64,000 nt of DNA from Afipia sp. (GTDB lineage Bacteria > Pseudomonadota > Alphaproteobacteria > Rhizobiales > Xanthobacteraceae). The notes beneath the pieces are model-generated. The model was given only the letters and a program-made list of their open reading frames with translations. It was not told the DNA's origin and ran no database searches. Below are positions 8,917-17,698 of this stretch, piece after piece (position 1 is the first letter of the stretch; each line of letters starts with the position of its first letter). The position numbers and the translations under genes are program-made. The DNA lies in the NCBI GenBank assembly GCA_024508675.1, contig JANINQ010000021.1, forward strand, positions 744,001 to 808,000, read 5' to 3'.

Positions 8917-9655
8917 AGCTCCCCAGATAGGCGCGGCGCACTTCGTCGTCTCTCGTGACCTCCTCCGGACTCCCCTCGAAGATCAGACAGCCATTGGCCA
9001 GCACCAGCACCCGCTTCGCGAACCTGAACACGAGGTCCATGTCGTGCTCGATCATCAGCACAGCAATATCGGATGGCAGGCGGTTGATCGCTTCCAGAAT
9101 CTTCGGTGCCTCGTCATGCGGAACGCCCGCTGCCGGCTCGTCCAGCAGCAACACCTTCGGCGTCAGCGCAAGGCCAATGGCAAGATCGAGCAGGCGCTGC
9201 TGGCCATAAGCAAGCTTTGCGACAGGAAGCTGCGCGAGATGTGCGATGCCAAGCATGCCCAGAATATGCATCCATTCATCGCGAACACCCGGCGCGAAGG
9301 TCGCGACCGAGAAGAACCGCCGCGTCATCCCTTTTCGCTGCATCACTGCGAGCGCGACGTTCTCCGCCACCGACAGACTTGTGAAAAGGCGCGTAATCTG
9401 GAAAGTCCGCGCCAGCCCCTGCCGCACGCGCCCGGGAATCGACACGCCCGTGACGTCGTTGCCTTCAAAGAAGATACGTCCATCGGATGGCGCAAGATCA
9501 CCGGATATGACATTGACCAGCGTGGTCTTGCCTGCACCATTCGGGCCGATCAACGCCACACGGTCGCCTCTGCCAAGGCTGAACGACACATCGCGGTTGA
9601 CATGAAGCCCGCCGAACGATTTCGAGACGTTCTGCAGTTCGAGCAGCGCGCTCAT
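8891..9655 (-). CDS. livG: Branched-chain amino acid-type ABC transporter ATPase (LivG)
   Basis: The start at 9655 (MSALLELQNVSKSFGG) gives 254 residues; the longer track ORF is read-through from the livM frame region. Walker A is GPNGAGKTT and Walker B VLLLDEPAAGVPHDE, with the LivG-type insertion after Walker A and the C-terminal LIFEGSPEEV. The signature is degenerate (KLAYGQQRLLDLA), which is normal for LivG. The start overlaps the livM stop by 4 nt (ATGA), pointing to translational coupling in the operon. Confidence 0.93.
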   Translation of the reverse strand: MSALLELQNVSKSFGGLHVNRDVSFSLGRGDRVALIGPNGAGKTTLVNVISGDLAPSDGRIFFEGNDVTGVSIPGRVRQGLARTFQITRLFTSLSVAENVALAVMQRKGMTRRFFSVATFAPGVRDEWMHILGMLGIAHLAQLPVAKLAYGQQRLLDLAIGLALTPKVLLLDEPAAGVPHDEAPKILEAINRLPSDIAVLMIEHDMDLVFRFAKRVLVLANGCLIFEGSPEEVTRDDEVRRAYLGSYADASRTA

Positions 9656-10653
9656 GACCCGCGTCTCCGCTGCGAGAGCGACGACCAGAGCGAAGCGACG
9701 CCATGCCCGAGCCCGCGCGGCGCAAAGATAACAATCAGGATCAGCAGTAGACCGACCAGCGTCATCCAGTGGAACGGATTTGCTGCCGAGACGATGTGCT
9801 CGAATATCTGGAAGATCACCGCGCCTGCCAATGCCCCCCACAAGGTGCCTGCCCCACCGAGTACCAGCATCACAAGCACTTCGGCGGATCGCTCGAAACT
9901 GACGCTGTCGAGACCGACAACGCCGGTGTTGATCGCCATCAGCGCGCCGCCGATGCCTGCAACAATGCCCGACACACCGTACATGATCACAAGACGCGGA
10001 TAGGCCGATGCGCCGATCATCAGGGCGCGCAAGGAGTCATCCTTGATACCCCGGCACAACAGGCCGAAAGGCGAGCGGACGAAGCGCAACAGCAGCACCA
10101 TGACAATGGCGAGCGTCACCAGCGAGAAGACGTAGGACGTGCGACTATACATATCGAACGCGAACACGCCGAAGATCTTTCCCGGCGTGATGCCGGACAA
10201 ACCATCGCTGCCCCCTGTCCACGATGACAGCTTGTTCGCCAGCGAACTGACAAGCTGGCCGATGGCGATGGACAGCACGAGCTGCGGCAGGCCGTGAAAA
10301 CGCGTGATCAGCGCGCCGGAGATCAAGCCCATCACCGAGCCGGTGAAGGCGCCGATGGCGAGCAGCAGCAATGGATTGGTCACACCTGCGATGCAGGCAT
10401 TGCCGACCGCATAGGCGCTGACACCGAACAGCGCCGCTTGCCCCAGCGTCGCAACCCCGCAATAGCCGGTGACAAGATCGAGCGAGAGAACAAGAAACGT
10501 GATGCTGATAAGGCGCGTCAGAAACGCAAGGTCATCGGGAAACGCGAAGTAGCCGAACGCACCGACCAGCGCGATTGTCAAAAGGCCCAAAGCTTCCTGC
10601 CGGAGCGGAAAGCCCCGACGCGACACCTCGTATCTGATGGTCTGATCGGTCAT
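9652..10653 (-). CDS. livM: Branched-chain amino acid-type ABC transporter permease (LivM)
   Basis: The true start is 10653 (MTDQTIRYEVSRRGF), 333 residues, overlapping livH by 4 nt (ATGA); the 434-aa track ORF extends into the livH region. The protein has about nine membrane segments and LivM landmarks such as DLVTGYCGVATLGQAALFG, SPFGLLCRGIKDDSLRALMIG and the VLGGAGTLWGALAGA loop. It pairs with LivH in the membrane. Confidence 0.93.
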   Translation of the reverse strand: MTDQTIRYEVSRRGFPLRQEALGLLTIALVGAFGYFAFPDDLAFLTRLISITFLVLSLDLVTGYCGVATLGQAALFGVSAYAVGNACIAGVTNPLLLLAIGAFTGSVMGLISGALITRFHGLPQLVLSIAIGQLVSSLANKLSSWTGGSDGLSGITPGKIFGVFAFDMYSRTSYVFSLVTLAIVMVLLLRFVRSPFGLLCRGIKDDSLRALMIGASAYPRLVIMYGVSGIVAGIGGALMAINTGVVGLDSVSFERSAEVLVMLVLGGAGTLWGALAGAVIFQIFEHIVSAANPFHWMTLVGLLLILIVIFAPRGLGHGVASLWSSLSQRRRGS

Positions 10654-11519
10654 CCGTGCGCCCGCCCCAGAAGGCCGCGCGGGAACAGGAACACCGTCAG
10701 GATCACCGCAAGATAGAAGAAGAATTCGCCGAACTCTGGCGCCAGATATTTTCCGGTCGTATCCGCAAGACCGAGAAACAGCGATGCCGCCAGCGCGCCG
10801 GGAATCGAGCCTGCCCCGCCTACAGACACAACGACCAGAAACGTGACCATGTAGCGCAGCGCGTAGAACGGCTCGATGGGCAGCATTTCCGCGCCAAGCA
10901 CGCCGCCGAATGCGGCAAGCGCAACGGCGAGCGCGAAAGTAGCCGAATAAATCCATTGCGTGCGGATACCAAGCGACTCCGCCATGTCGCCGTTATCGAC
11001 AGCCGCGCGCATCCGTACACCAAACTCCGTCTTGTCGATCAGCAGCCACAGCGCCAGCGCCGTGATCAGACCGCACGCGATCACCAGCAACCGGTGTGTC
11101 GAGATCATGCGGAAGCCGAGATCGAACGGACCGCTCAGGACTGCCGGCAGAGGAATCGGCTTGGAGGTCGGACCGAGTGCAAAATTGGCCAAGCCGATAA
11201 TGACGAAGGTGATGCCGATGGTGAGCAGCAGCTGCGTCAGCGCATCCGAGTGGCGATAGATGCGGCGATACAGCAGCACTTCAAACGGAATGGAAATCAA
11301 AACCGTGCCCACCACCGCCAGCACGATGGCGATCGGATAGCTGACGCCGAGCGTCTTCAGCGCATAGGATGCAAGGTAACCGCCGATCATGGCAAATGCG
11401 CCATGGGCAAGGTTCACCACGCGCATAAGCCCCATCATGATCGACAGGCCGATGGAAATCGTGAACAGCACCATGCCGTAGGCAATCGCGTCCAGCAGGA
11501 TGCTCAGGGCGGTCAGCAT
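10650..11519 (-). CDS. livH: Branched-chain amino acid-type ABC transporter permease (LivH)
   Basis: The 289-residue membrane protein has the LivH signature IMMGLMRVVNLAHGAFAMIGGY, the FGVRMRAAVDNGDMAESLGI coupling loop and VSVGGAGSIPGALAASLFLG. Its start overlaps the amidohydrolase stop by 1 nt and its end overlaps livM by 4 nt. It is one of two permeases of the Liv-type importer in the pathway operon. Confidence 0.93.
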   Translation of the reverse strand: MLTALSILLDAIAYGMVLFTISIGLSIMMGLMRVVNLAHGAFAMIGGYLASYALKTLGVSYPIAIVLAVVGTVLISIPFEVLLYRRIYRHSDALTQLLLTIGITFVIIGLANFALGPTSKPIPLPAVLSGPFDLGFRMISTHRLLVIACGLITALALWLLIDKTEFGVRMRAAVDNGDMAESLGIRTQWIYSATFALAVALAAFGGVLGAEMLPIEPFYALRYMVTFLVVVSVGGAGSIPGALAASLFLGLADTTGKYLAPEFGEFFFYLAVILTVFLFPRGLLGRAHG

Positions 11520-13150
11520 CAGTGAACCCCTGCCTCCACCATGGTGACCTGCCCCGTCGTCAGCGCGTCATGGCGGACAACGCCGCGCAGGACAGTCATC
11601 AGCACGTTTGTCTTGGCAAGATCGGTGACCGTGTCGAACGGATCGCGATCAACAGCGATAAAGTCCGCCGCCATACCGGGCGTGAGCGTGCCGCGCCAGT
11701 CCTCCTGTTTCATCGCAAACGCGCCGCCATGAATGTAACTGCCCAGTGCCTGACGGCGGGTCAGCGCTTCATCCGGGCCGATCCGCGAACCGAGCGATGC
11801 GCCGCGATCCACTGCATTGGCCATGCCGACCCACGGCGAGACGTGTCCGGTCGGCGCATCGGAACTACCGACCCAGGTCACGCCTGCATCGATCACCGAT
11901 CGTGCGGGATACATCCTGTCCGCTTCCGGCCCGAACGCACCAAGAATCGAACGGCGCATCCGCGCCAGAAAGCTCGGCTGGGTGACAACCAACGCTTCAA
12001 GCGCTTTCATCCGCGCAAGGCCGCCTTCCGGCGGCACAAAATAGTGCTCGATGCGGTGGCGTGGCTTTTGTCCGGGCAGCGCTTTCTCGGCTTTCTCGAA
12101 AGCAGAAATCACACGCGCGGATGCACGATCGCCCACGCAGTGAGTTGCCGTCTGCCAGCCACCGACATGTGCCTCGACAATCACACGCTCAAGGTCGTCT
12201 TCGTCGCGCATGAAGAATCCTGTCGAACCTGTGTCCGCGAACGGTTTGCTCACGGCGGCGGTGCGCGCGCCGACAATGCCGTCGGCAAAGAACTTCAGCG
12301 TCATCCCTTGCCAATCGGGATCGCGGCGTGGCGTGAGGCCGCGCGCGGCGGCCTCTTTCGGATCGAGCTGATACATGAACCCAAGACGGATCGGCGAGAA
12401 CGACGTATCCTGACGAAGCAAATTCCATACCGCGAATTCATCATCGAAGCCGCTGGTGAAACCGACAGCCGCCTCAACCGCCGCGGTCAGACCCATCCGG
12501 ATGCTGTCTTCGATGGCGGCGCGCAGGGATGCAGCCATCGTGGCCGGATCAATCGGAGGGATCGCGCGGAAGATCGCTTCCGCTGCACTTTCCTTGGCGC
12601 TGCCATCGAGCTTTCCCGATCCATCGCGTCCGAACGATCCGCTGGGCGGATCGGAAATCCCATCATCAATGCTCAACAATCTCAAAGCTGAACTGTTGAG
12701 AATCGCGGCGTGACCGCAAAAGCGGCGAATGATAACAGGATGGTTCGGCGCCACCGCATCGATTTCATCCCGCGTGGGATAGCGATGCTCGGCGAGATTG
12801 TTCTCGTCGAAACCCACCGCCCTGATCCATTGCGCAGGTGACGATCTGTGAGCAGCGCCCGAAATCCGATTGAGGACGTCGGCAATGCTGCAGACATCCG
12901 GACCGTTGAGGGAAATCTGCTGACGCTCATTGGCGATGGCAAACAGATGCACATGCGCGTCGGTCAACCCGGGAACAATCGTCGTCCCCTGCATGTCGAT
13001 GACATGATCTGCCTTCGGCGCATCGGCGTCGTCGCCGATCCAGTGAATGACGCCTTTCCGTGTCATCAGCGAACGGGCCGGACGAACATCATCCGCGGAC
13101 CGGTAGACCCGCGCATTGATGAATCGGATGGAGTCCGGGCTATGCCGCAT
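11519..13150 (-). CDS. Amidohydrolase family protein (YtcJ-like)
   Basis: A start at 13150 (MRHSPDSIRFINARVYRS) gives 543 residues, the usual length for YtcJ-type members of amidohydrolase_3 (PF07969). Visible landmarks are the first metal motif VPGLTDAHVHLF, the mid-protein LKFFADGIVGARTAAV, ATHCVGDRA, RIEHYFVPP and the final SSDAPTGHVSPWVGM. Related enzymes hydrolyse N-acyl, formyl or other amide bonds of amines. It overlaps livH by 1 nt, placing it firmly in the operon. By analogy to the aniline pathway it could hydrolyse a gamma-glutamyl arylamide or release the amine from an N-acylated substrate; that role is inference. No signal peptide is seen, so it probably acts in the cytoplasm. Confidence 0.87.
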   Translation of the reverse strand: MRHSPDSIRFINARVYRSADDVRPARSLMTRKGVIHWIGDDADAPKADHVIDMQGTTIVPGLTDAHVHLFAIANERQQISLNGPDVCSIADVLNRISGAAHRSSPAQWIRAVGFDENNLAEHRYPTRDEIDAVAPNHPVIIRRFCGHAAILNSSALRLLSIDDGISDPPSGSFGRDGSGKLDGSAKESAAEAIFRAIPPIDPATMAASLRAAIEDSIRMGLTAAVEAAVGFTSGFDDEFAVWNLLRQDTSFSPIRLGFMYQLDPKEAAARGLTPRRDPDWQGMTLKFFADGIVGARTAAVSKPFADTGSTGFFMRDEDDLERVIVEAHVGGWQTATHCVGDRASARVISAFEKAEKALPGQKPRHRIEHYFVPPEGGLARMKALEALVVTQPSFLARMRRSILGAFGPEADRMYPARSVIDAGVTWVGSSDAPTGHVSPWVGMANAVDRGASLGSRIGPDEALTRRQALGSYIHGGAFAMKQEDWRGTLTPGMAADFIAVDRDPFDTVTDLAKTNVLMTVLRGVVRHDALTTGQVTMVEAGVH

Positions 13151-13223
13151 CGCTCTGTCGGTCCGGTATGACGCGATTGGCGCGAGCGGACCCGCGCCAA
13201 TCACGTCACTTCAGATAAGTGGC

Positions 13224-14396
13224 TTACTTGACCAGGGCCCAGTCAGGCTGCGCCTCGAAGGTCTGAAGCTCCTTGTTGATGAGCTTGCCGCCATCCTTCG
13301 CCACTTCGCGCAGATAAACATTCTGCGTGATGTGACGCGTCGCCGGATCGATCGAGACCGGGCCGCGCGGGCTGACCCACTTCATGCCCTTCACCGCCGC
13401 GACAGCCTTCTCCGGATCGCGCTGGCCCTTGGTGGCCTCGATCATCTTGTAGATCACGCGCGCGCCGTCATAGGCCGCGACCGACGTCATGGTGACGTTG
13501 TCGGCGCTGATGCCGACCTTGGCCAGCCGCTCAAGGAACGCCTTGTTTTCGGGCGACGCATGCGACACCGCATAGTGATAGGTCGAGAGAATACCGAGGC
13601 CGTTGTCACCGATGTTCGGAAGGTCAGGCTCGGTCACCACGTCGCCGGTCGAGATCAGCTTGACGCCGCCAGCCTTGAGGCCGTTGTCGATATAGCCCTT
13701 CACAAAACCAAGGGTCGGAGGCCCGGCCGGCAGGAAGGTGAAGATGGTATCGGCGCCCGAGCTCTTGATCCGCTGCATGATCGGGCTGAAATCGGTGGTC
13801 GCAATCGGCATGCGGATGGCTTCGACAATCGTGCCACCCTCGGCCTCGAACGTCTTCTTGAACGCCGCTTCGGCGTCGATGCCGGGGCCGTAGTCGGTCA
13901 CTGCGATGGCGACCTTCTTCGCCCCCTTTGCCTTGGCGACCTTGGCGGCGGGAACAGTGTTCTGCCACATCGTGAACGAGGTGCGGACGATGTACGGGCT
14001 CTTCTCGACAATGGCCGAGGTCGCTGCGTTGAACACGATCATCGGCGTCTTGGCTTCTTCAAGCAAAGGCGCCACAGCCATCGCGTCCGGCGTGAAATAG
14101 AGGCCGGCGATATACTGCACCTTGTCCTTGACGATCAGCTCCTGCGCCAGCGCCTTGGACTTCGCCGGATTTGGCGACTCTTCGTCGCGATAGATGAATT
14201 CGACATCGTGGCCGGCAACCTTGTTGCCGTTCTCGGCAACCCAGGCCTCAATGCCCGCCTTGAAATTCTGACCGAACAGCGCGTACGGCCCGGACATGGT
14301 GCCGATCACGCCGACCTTGATGGTGTCGGCCTGCGCGGCGCCAGACATCAATCCGGCGACGGACAGCGCGCATGCGTATTTGAGTGCCTTGTTCAT
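13224..14396 (-). CDS. Periplasmic substrate-binding protein of the Liv-type transporter
   Basis: The 390-residue protein has a signal peptide (MNKALKYACALSVAGLMSGAAQA) and then the type-I periplasmic binding fold of HAAT-family proteins: DTIKVGVIGTMSGPYALFGQNFKAGIEAWV, VEFIYRDEESPNPAKSKALAQ, VIFNAATSAIV and VAAYDGARVIYKMIE. It resembles binding proteins that carry aromatic acids or amides more than LivJ/LivK in its strongly diverged pocket region, but this is an impression. It is 73 bp upstream of the amidohydrolase and 56 bp downstream of the GS-like gene. Confidence 0.92.
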   Translation of the reverse strand: MNKALKYACALSVAGLMSGAAQADTIKVGVIGTMSGPYALFGQNFKAGIEAWVAENGNKVAGHDVEFIYRDEESPNPAKSKALAQELIVKDKVQYIAGLYFTPDAMAVAPLLEEAKTPMIVFNAATSAIVEKSPYIVRTSFTMWQNTVPAAKVAKAKGAKKVAIAVTDYGPGIDAEAAFKKTFEAEGGTIVEAIRMPIATTDFSPIMQRIKSSGADTIFTFLPAGPPTLGFVKGYIDNGLKAGGVKLISTGDVVTEPDLPNIGDNGLGILSTYHYAVSHASPENKAFLERLAKVGISADNVTMTSVAAYDGARVIYKMIEATKGQRDPEKAVAAVKGMKWVSPRGPVSIDPATRHITQNVYLREVAKDGGKLINKELQTFEAQPDWALVK

Positions 14397-14452
14397 TTTG
14401 GTCCCCTGCTCCAGCTTGTTTTGCTTATCGTTATATCACGCACCACGTATCG

Positions 14453-15910
14453 TCAGAACATCTCGAAGTACTCGCGCTGCTCCCATTCGGTGACTTCGGC
14501 CTGAAAGCGCTCGATTTCGGCGTTCTTGATGTGCACGTAGTAATCCACCAGTTCGGCGCCCATTGCATTGCGGAAGAATGGATCGTCGTGCAGCGCAAAA
14601 ACCGCTTCGCGCAGCGACTTCGGCAACAGGCTCGCCTTGGTCTCATAAGGTGTATCGGCTGACGGGCCGGGGTCAATGGCACGGTCCACACCGTCCAGTC
14701 CGGACAGGATTTGCGACGACATATAGAGATAGGGATTGGCGGCGGGCTCGCCGACGCGGTTCTCGAACCGTGTCGCGGGGTCCTTCGGACCACCGAGCAC
14801 GCGGATCATGACGCCCCGATTGTCCCGGCCCCAGATCGCGCGATCCGGCGCCAGCGAATAGGACCGGTAGCGCTTGTAACCATTGATGGTCGGCGTAGTG
14901 AACACGGTCGCCGCACGGGCATGGTCCAGCAAGCCGCCGAGATAGCCCTTGCCGAACGCGGAAAGGAATTCGCCGTCACTTTCAGACATAAAGGCGTTGC
15001 GGCCATCGGCCTTCGACACCAGCGACTGATGCAGATGCCAGCCCGACGACACCACGTTGGGGATACGCGGGCGGCACATGAAGGTCGCGTGATAGCCATG
15101 ACGATGGCATATCTGCTTCACGGCGCTGCGGAACAGCACCATGGTGTCGGCGGGATCAAGTCCGATCGCAGGGGCAAACGTAAACTCGCACTGGCTCGGC
15201 CCGAACTCGACTTCGATGGAGCGCAGCGGCAGGCCGAGCGCGACCACATCGCGCCGGATCAGCTCAAGCACCGGCTCCATCTGATCGTAGCGCTGTTCGG
15301 TCAGATACTGATAGCCGTGTGACAGCAGGCTGACATCCGGCGGCTCGCCCGGCTGGCCCGCATGCGCCGGCTGCATCTTCGGGTCGTTGACCTTGAAGAC
15401 ATGAAACTCGACTTCAAGGCCCGCCTTGAAATCATACCCGCGCGCGGAGAGTTTGCTGAGGACGGACTTGTAAAGACCGCGCGTCGCGAACGGCACCGGC
15501 CGGCCGTCAGCGAAATGAACGTCGCAGAGAACCCAGCCCGTAGTCGGCGCCCAAGGCAACACTCGAAAAGTCGTCGGATCGGGAATCATCAGGACGTCGG
15601 CTGCGCCCTGCATTTCCGTCATCCCGAAACCGCCGCCCGCAGTGAACACCGGAAACACCGTGCGATGCGAGGTGTCCTTCGCCAGCATTGTGGTGGTGAT
15701 GGTGCAGCCATATTCGAGAATGCGCAGCGCTTCATCGGCAACCAGCGTCTTGCCGCGCAGAATGCCGTGCTGGTCAGGAAACGAGAAACGGATCGTATCG
15801 AGCCCCTTCTCTTGGGCGATACGGCGCAGCCGGACCGCCGCCTCGTTCTGCTCCTCCGACCAAAGGCGATGTCGCGCGACAAAACTCAACGCACTTGCTT
15901 TCCCTGACAT
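14453..15910 (-). CDS. Glutamine synthetase family ligase, probable gamma-glutamyl-(aryl)amine synthetase
   Basis: The 485-residue protein has the two GS domains: an N-terminal beta-grasp with SFPDQHGILRGKTLV and the catalytic barrel with LEVEFHVFK, VEFGPSQCEFTF, SSGWHLHQSL, NRGVMIRVLGG, TRFENRVGEPAANPYLYMS and a C-terminal EVTEWEQREYFEMF. It is longer and more divergent than GlnA and lacks the adenylylation-loop context; it groups by eye with PuuA/IpuC/TdnQ-AtdA1-type enzymes that form gamma-glutamyl amides with ATP and glutamate. The gene lies 15 bp downstream of the Rieske oxygenase and in the same operon as pcaHG. In aniline degraders the same pairing makes gamma-glutamylanilide before ring dioxygenation, hence the proposed role here with an aromatic amine. 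Confidence 0.88.
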   Translation of the reverse strand: MSGKASALSFVARHRLWSEEQNEAAVRLRRIAQEKGLDTIRFSFPDQHGILRGKTLVADEALRILEYGCTITTTMLAKDTSHRTVFPVFTAGGGFGMTEMQGAADVLMIPDPTTFRVLPWAPTTGWVLCDVHFADGRPVPFATRGLYKSVLSKLSARGYDFKAGLEVEFHVFKVNDPKMQPAHAGQPGEPPDVSLLSHGYQYLTEQRYDQMEPVLELIRRDVVALGLPLRSIEVEFGPSQCEFTFAPAIGLDPADTMVLFRSAVKQICHRHGYHATFMCRPRIPNVVSSGWHLHQSLVSKADGRNAFMSESDGEFLSAFGKGYLGGLLDHARAATVFTTPTINGYKRYRSYSLAPDRAIWGRDNRGVMIRVLGGPKDPATRFENRVGEPAANPYLYMSSQILSGLDGVDRAIDPGPSADTPYETKASLLPKSLREAVFALHDDPFFRNAMGAELVDYYVHIKNAEIERFQAEVTEWEQREYFEMF

Positions 15911-15925
15911 GGGCCTGACCGCACC

Positions 15926-17284
15926 TTATTCAGCTGCAGTGAGATGCGGCACCTTCTCCGCAATCTCCGCAGGCACCGGCGCAGCCCACGGCGCGCCACG
16001 ACGCCGCTTCACATCGACTTCCATCCAGTAGATTTCCCAGCCGCGCGTCGGCCCGATACCGTCCATCGTGGCCGGCCCCTGAATGGCGCGTGCATGCGCT
16101 TCATCGAGAAATAGCAGCGGCTTGGTGCCTCCGGCGGCCTTCTCGATTTCCTGACGCAGCAGGCGGCGATACTGCACGATGGCCTTATCGGACTGGCCGA
16201 GATGTTCGCGGGTGCGATCCTGAATCGCGCCCATGGATTCCACGGCCCACTGGTCATGCACATTGATGTCGAGGCCCATGCCCGTATAGGTCTCGGTGGC
16301 CTGCTCGTGCGGATCAAAACCGTAATCGTTGGTCTTGTTCTTGCGCGAGACATAATCCGGCAGCTCGTACAGTTCGAGACGCTGCTCGCGCATCTTCTTC
16401 TTGTCCACCGGCGTCGAATAGCTGGTGAAAATCGCATACCAATAGCAGTGCGTGTCATCCACCGGCACATGCCACTGCGTGATGGTCATTTCCTGGCTCA
16501 TCGGAATGACGAAGCCGTGTGGAAAGAGCTGATTGGTGACGCGCACATGGGTGCGCTCGTCGTCGATCTGGCGCAGCGCCACCAAACGCAGCCCGTACTC
16601 GGTCTTCTCGACATTGATGATCGGGCGGTCGTATTCGCGCAGGATCTTGGTCATCGGCAGGTCGGTGCCCGCAGACGCGCCGCGGAACTGCTTGCCGTAG
16701 GATTTTTCCAGATCCTCGTCCTCGAAGAAGCGATGCAGGAACGACGCATGCGCCGGATCGATGCCGACCTCCAGCGCCTGCAGCCAGTTGCATTCGATCA
16801 GACCCTTGAACGCGAACGTATAGGCATCCGGCGCAACGAAGCAGTCGATCTCCGGAAACGCCGGTGGCTCGCCTTCACCGAGATAGGCCCACAGGATGCC
16901 GCCCTTCTCCACGACGGGATAGGCGCGCTGCTTGATATTCTTGCAGAGCACCGAGCCGACCGGCTCCGCCGGTGTCTCAAGGCAGTTTCCCTGCACATCG
17001 AACAGCCAGCCGTGAAATGCGCACCGCAGTCCACCATTTTCCAGACGACCGAAAGCGAGGTCGGCGCCGCGATGCGGGCAATCGCGGTCCATGAGCCCGT
17101 AACGGCCCTGCTCGTCGCGAAACAGGACAAAATTTTCGCCAAGTAGCCTCACCGCCCGAACAGGACGCGGGCCTTCGAGCTCATCGACCAGCGCCGCGGG
17201 CTGCCAATACATCCGCATCAGCTTGCCGGCAGGATCGTTGCGCCCGGTGCGGGTGATCAGATCGTTCTGCTCTTGGCTCATCAT
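15926..17284 (-). CDS. Rieske non-haem iron oxygenase, alpha subunit (LigXa/phthalate dioxygenase-like)
   Basis: The 452-residue protein has a complete Rieske [2Fe-2S] motif, Cys69-Pro-His71 and Cys88-x2-His91 (DCPHRGADLAFG and LRCAFHGW), and a mononuclear iron motif with Asp176, His179 and His184 (GIDPAHASFLHRF). Both length and spacing match the LigXa/phthalate 4,5-dioxygenase/vanillate demethylase-like group, which has alpha subunits only; no beta-subunit gene is present. It is the first gene of the ten-gene operon ending in pcaHG, so its product should be protocatechuate or a direct precursor. A divergent FAD reductase gene can supply one part of the electron chain, but no ferredoxin gene is nearby. 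The second codon is also ATG (17281), a possible start. Confidence 0.92.
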   Translation of the reverse strand: MMSQEQNDLITRTGRNDPAGKLMRMYWQPAALVDELEGPRPVRAVRLLGENFVLFRDEQGRYGLMDRDCPHRGADLAFGRLENGGLRCAFHGWLFDVQGNCLETPAEPVGSVLCKNIKQRAYPVVEKGGILWAYLGEGEPPAFPEIDCFVAPDAYTFAFKGLIECNWLQALEVGIDPAHASFLHRFFEDEDLEKSYGKQFRGASAGTDLPMTKILREYDRPIINVEKTEYGLRLVALRQIDDERTHVRVTNQLFPHGFVIPMSQEMTITQWHVPVDDTHCYWYAIFTSYSTPVDKKKMREQRLELYELPDYVSRKNKTNDYGFDPHEQATETYTGMGLDINVHDQWAVESMGAIQDRTREHLGQSDKAIVQYRRLLRQEIEKAAGGTKPLLFLDEAHARAIQGPATMDGIGPTRGWEIYWMEVDVKRRRGAPWAAPVPAEIAEKVPHLTAAE

Positions 17285-17479
17285 GGCTGTGTCGTCCTTC
17301 CGCTCCCGAGAGGATTATTGCCGAACGCCGATGAAGCGCATCATCGAACATCCGGTTCGCCGACATGCTTCGGCGATTGAAAACCTTTCCACTGCATCGC
17401 GCGAGGCCCGCAGACACAAATCCGCCGGCCGTCGTGATGTCTTTCGTCGCACAACCTGTGTTTTCCGTTGATTTGGATT

Positions 17480-17508
17480 GTTCGATCAACGAACATATGT
17501 ACGATAAT
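17480..17508. promoter_or_regulatory. Putative IclR (PcaU/PcaR-like) operator, copy 1
   Basis: The 29-bp site consists of GTTCGATCAA, then CGAAC, a 4-bp spacer ATAT, then GTACGATAAT. The first fifteen bases form an inverted repeat (GTTCG ATCAA CGAAC) and the last ten are a direct repeat of the first half-site. This palindrome-plus-direct-repeat layout is the one described for PcaU/PobR-type IclR regulators, and the GTTCGATAAT half-site resembles the PcaR box. It sits about 195 bp upstream of the Rieske gene. Binding is inferred. Confidence 0.65.
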
Positions 17509-17632
17509 AATTAGACTGACTCCAAACTGGGAGCCATACAAGCGCATTCTGATAGCTTTCCGTGCCTACTTATGCTGCACGCGCGAAGTTTGATCCCCGA
17601 GCGAGCTTCGCCTGTTGGCGGAGGATTGAATC

Positions 17633-17661
17633 GTTCGATCACCGCCCGTATGTTCGATAAA
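17633..17661. promoter_or_regulatory. Putative IclR (PcaU/PcaR-like) operator, copy 2
   Basis: This site has GTTCGATCAC, CGCCC, GTAT and GTTCGATAAA, with exactly the same 10+5+4+10 spacing as copy 1 and 8 of 10 or better identity in the outer half-sites. The middle half-site is degenerate. It ends about 38 bp before the reductase start, where a bound regulator would touch the promoter. Confidence 0.65.
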
Positions 17662-17698
17662 TGACATTCCTTCTGTCTCAGGCGCGAGATGCGTGGTC

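Larger units (their letters stand above)
17285..17698. promoter_or_regulatory. Divergent control region of the oxygenase operon and the reductase gene
   Basis: This 414-bp gap has no ORF that I would call and is AT-richer than the flanking genes. It must contain both divergent promoters. It holds two full and one partial copy of a GTTCGAT-based operator, listed separately, and the IclR regulator encoded two genes away is the obvious candidate to bind them. A partial site, GTTCGATGAT on the minus strand at 17349-17340, lies nearest the Rieske start. Confidence 0.7.

Noticed and set aside
11522-12691. 389-aa plus-strand ORF opposite the amidohydrolase gene
   Set aside because: Shadow with no recognisable domain.
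13116-14504. 462-aa plus-strand ORF opposite the binding-protein gene
   Set aside because: Shadow of the binding protein; low-complexity Arg/His-rich composition.
16202-17146. 314-aa plus-strand ORF opposite the Rieske gene
   Set aside because: Shadow of the oxygenase, whose iron-binding motifs are complete.
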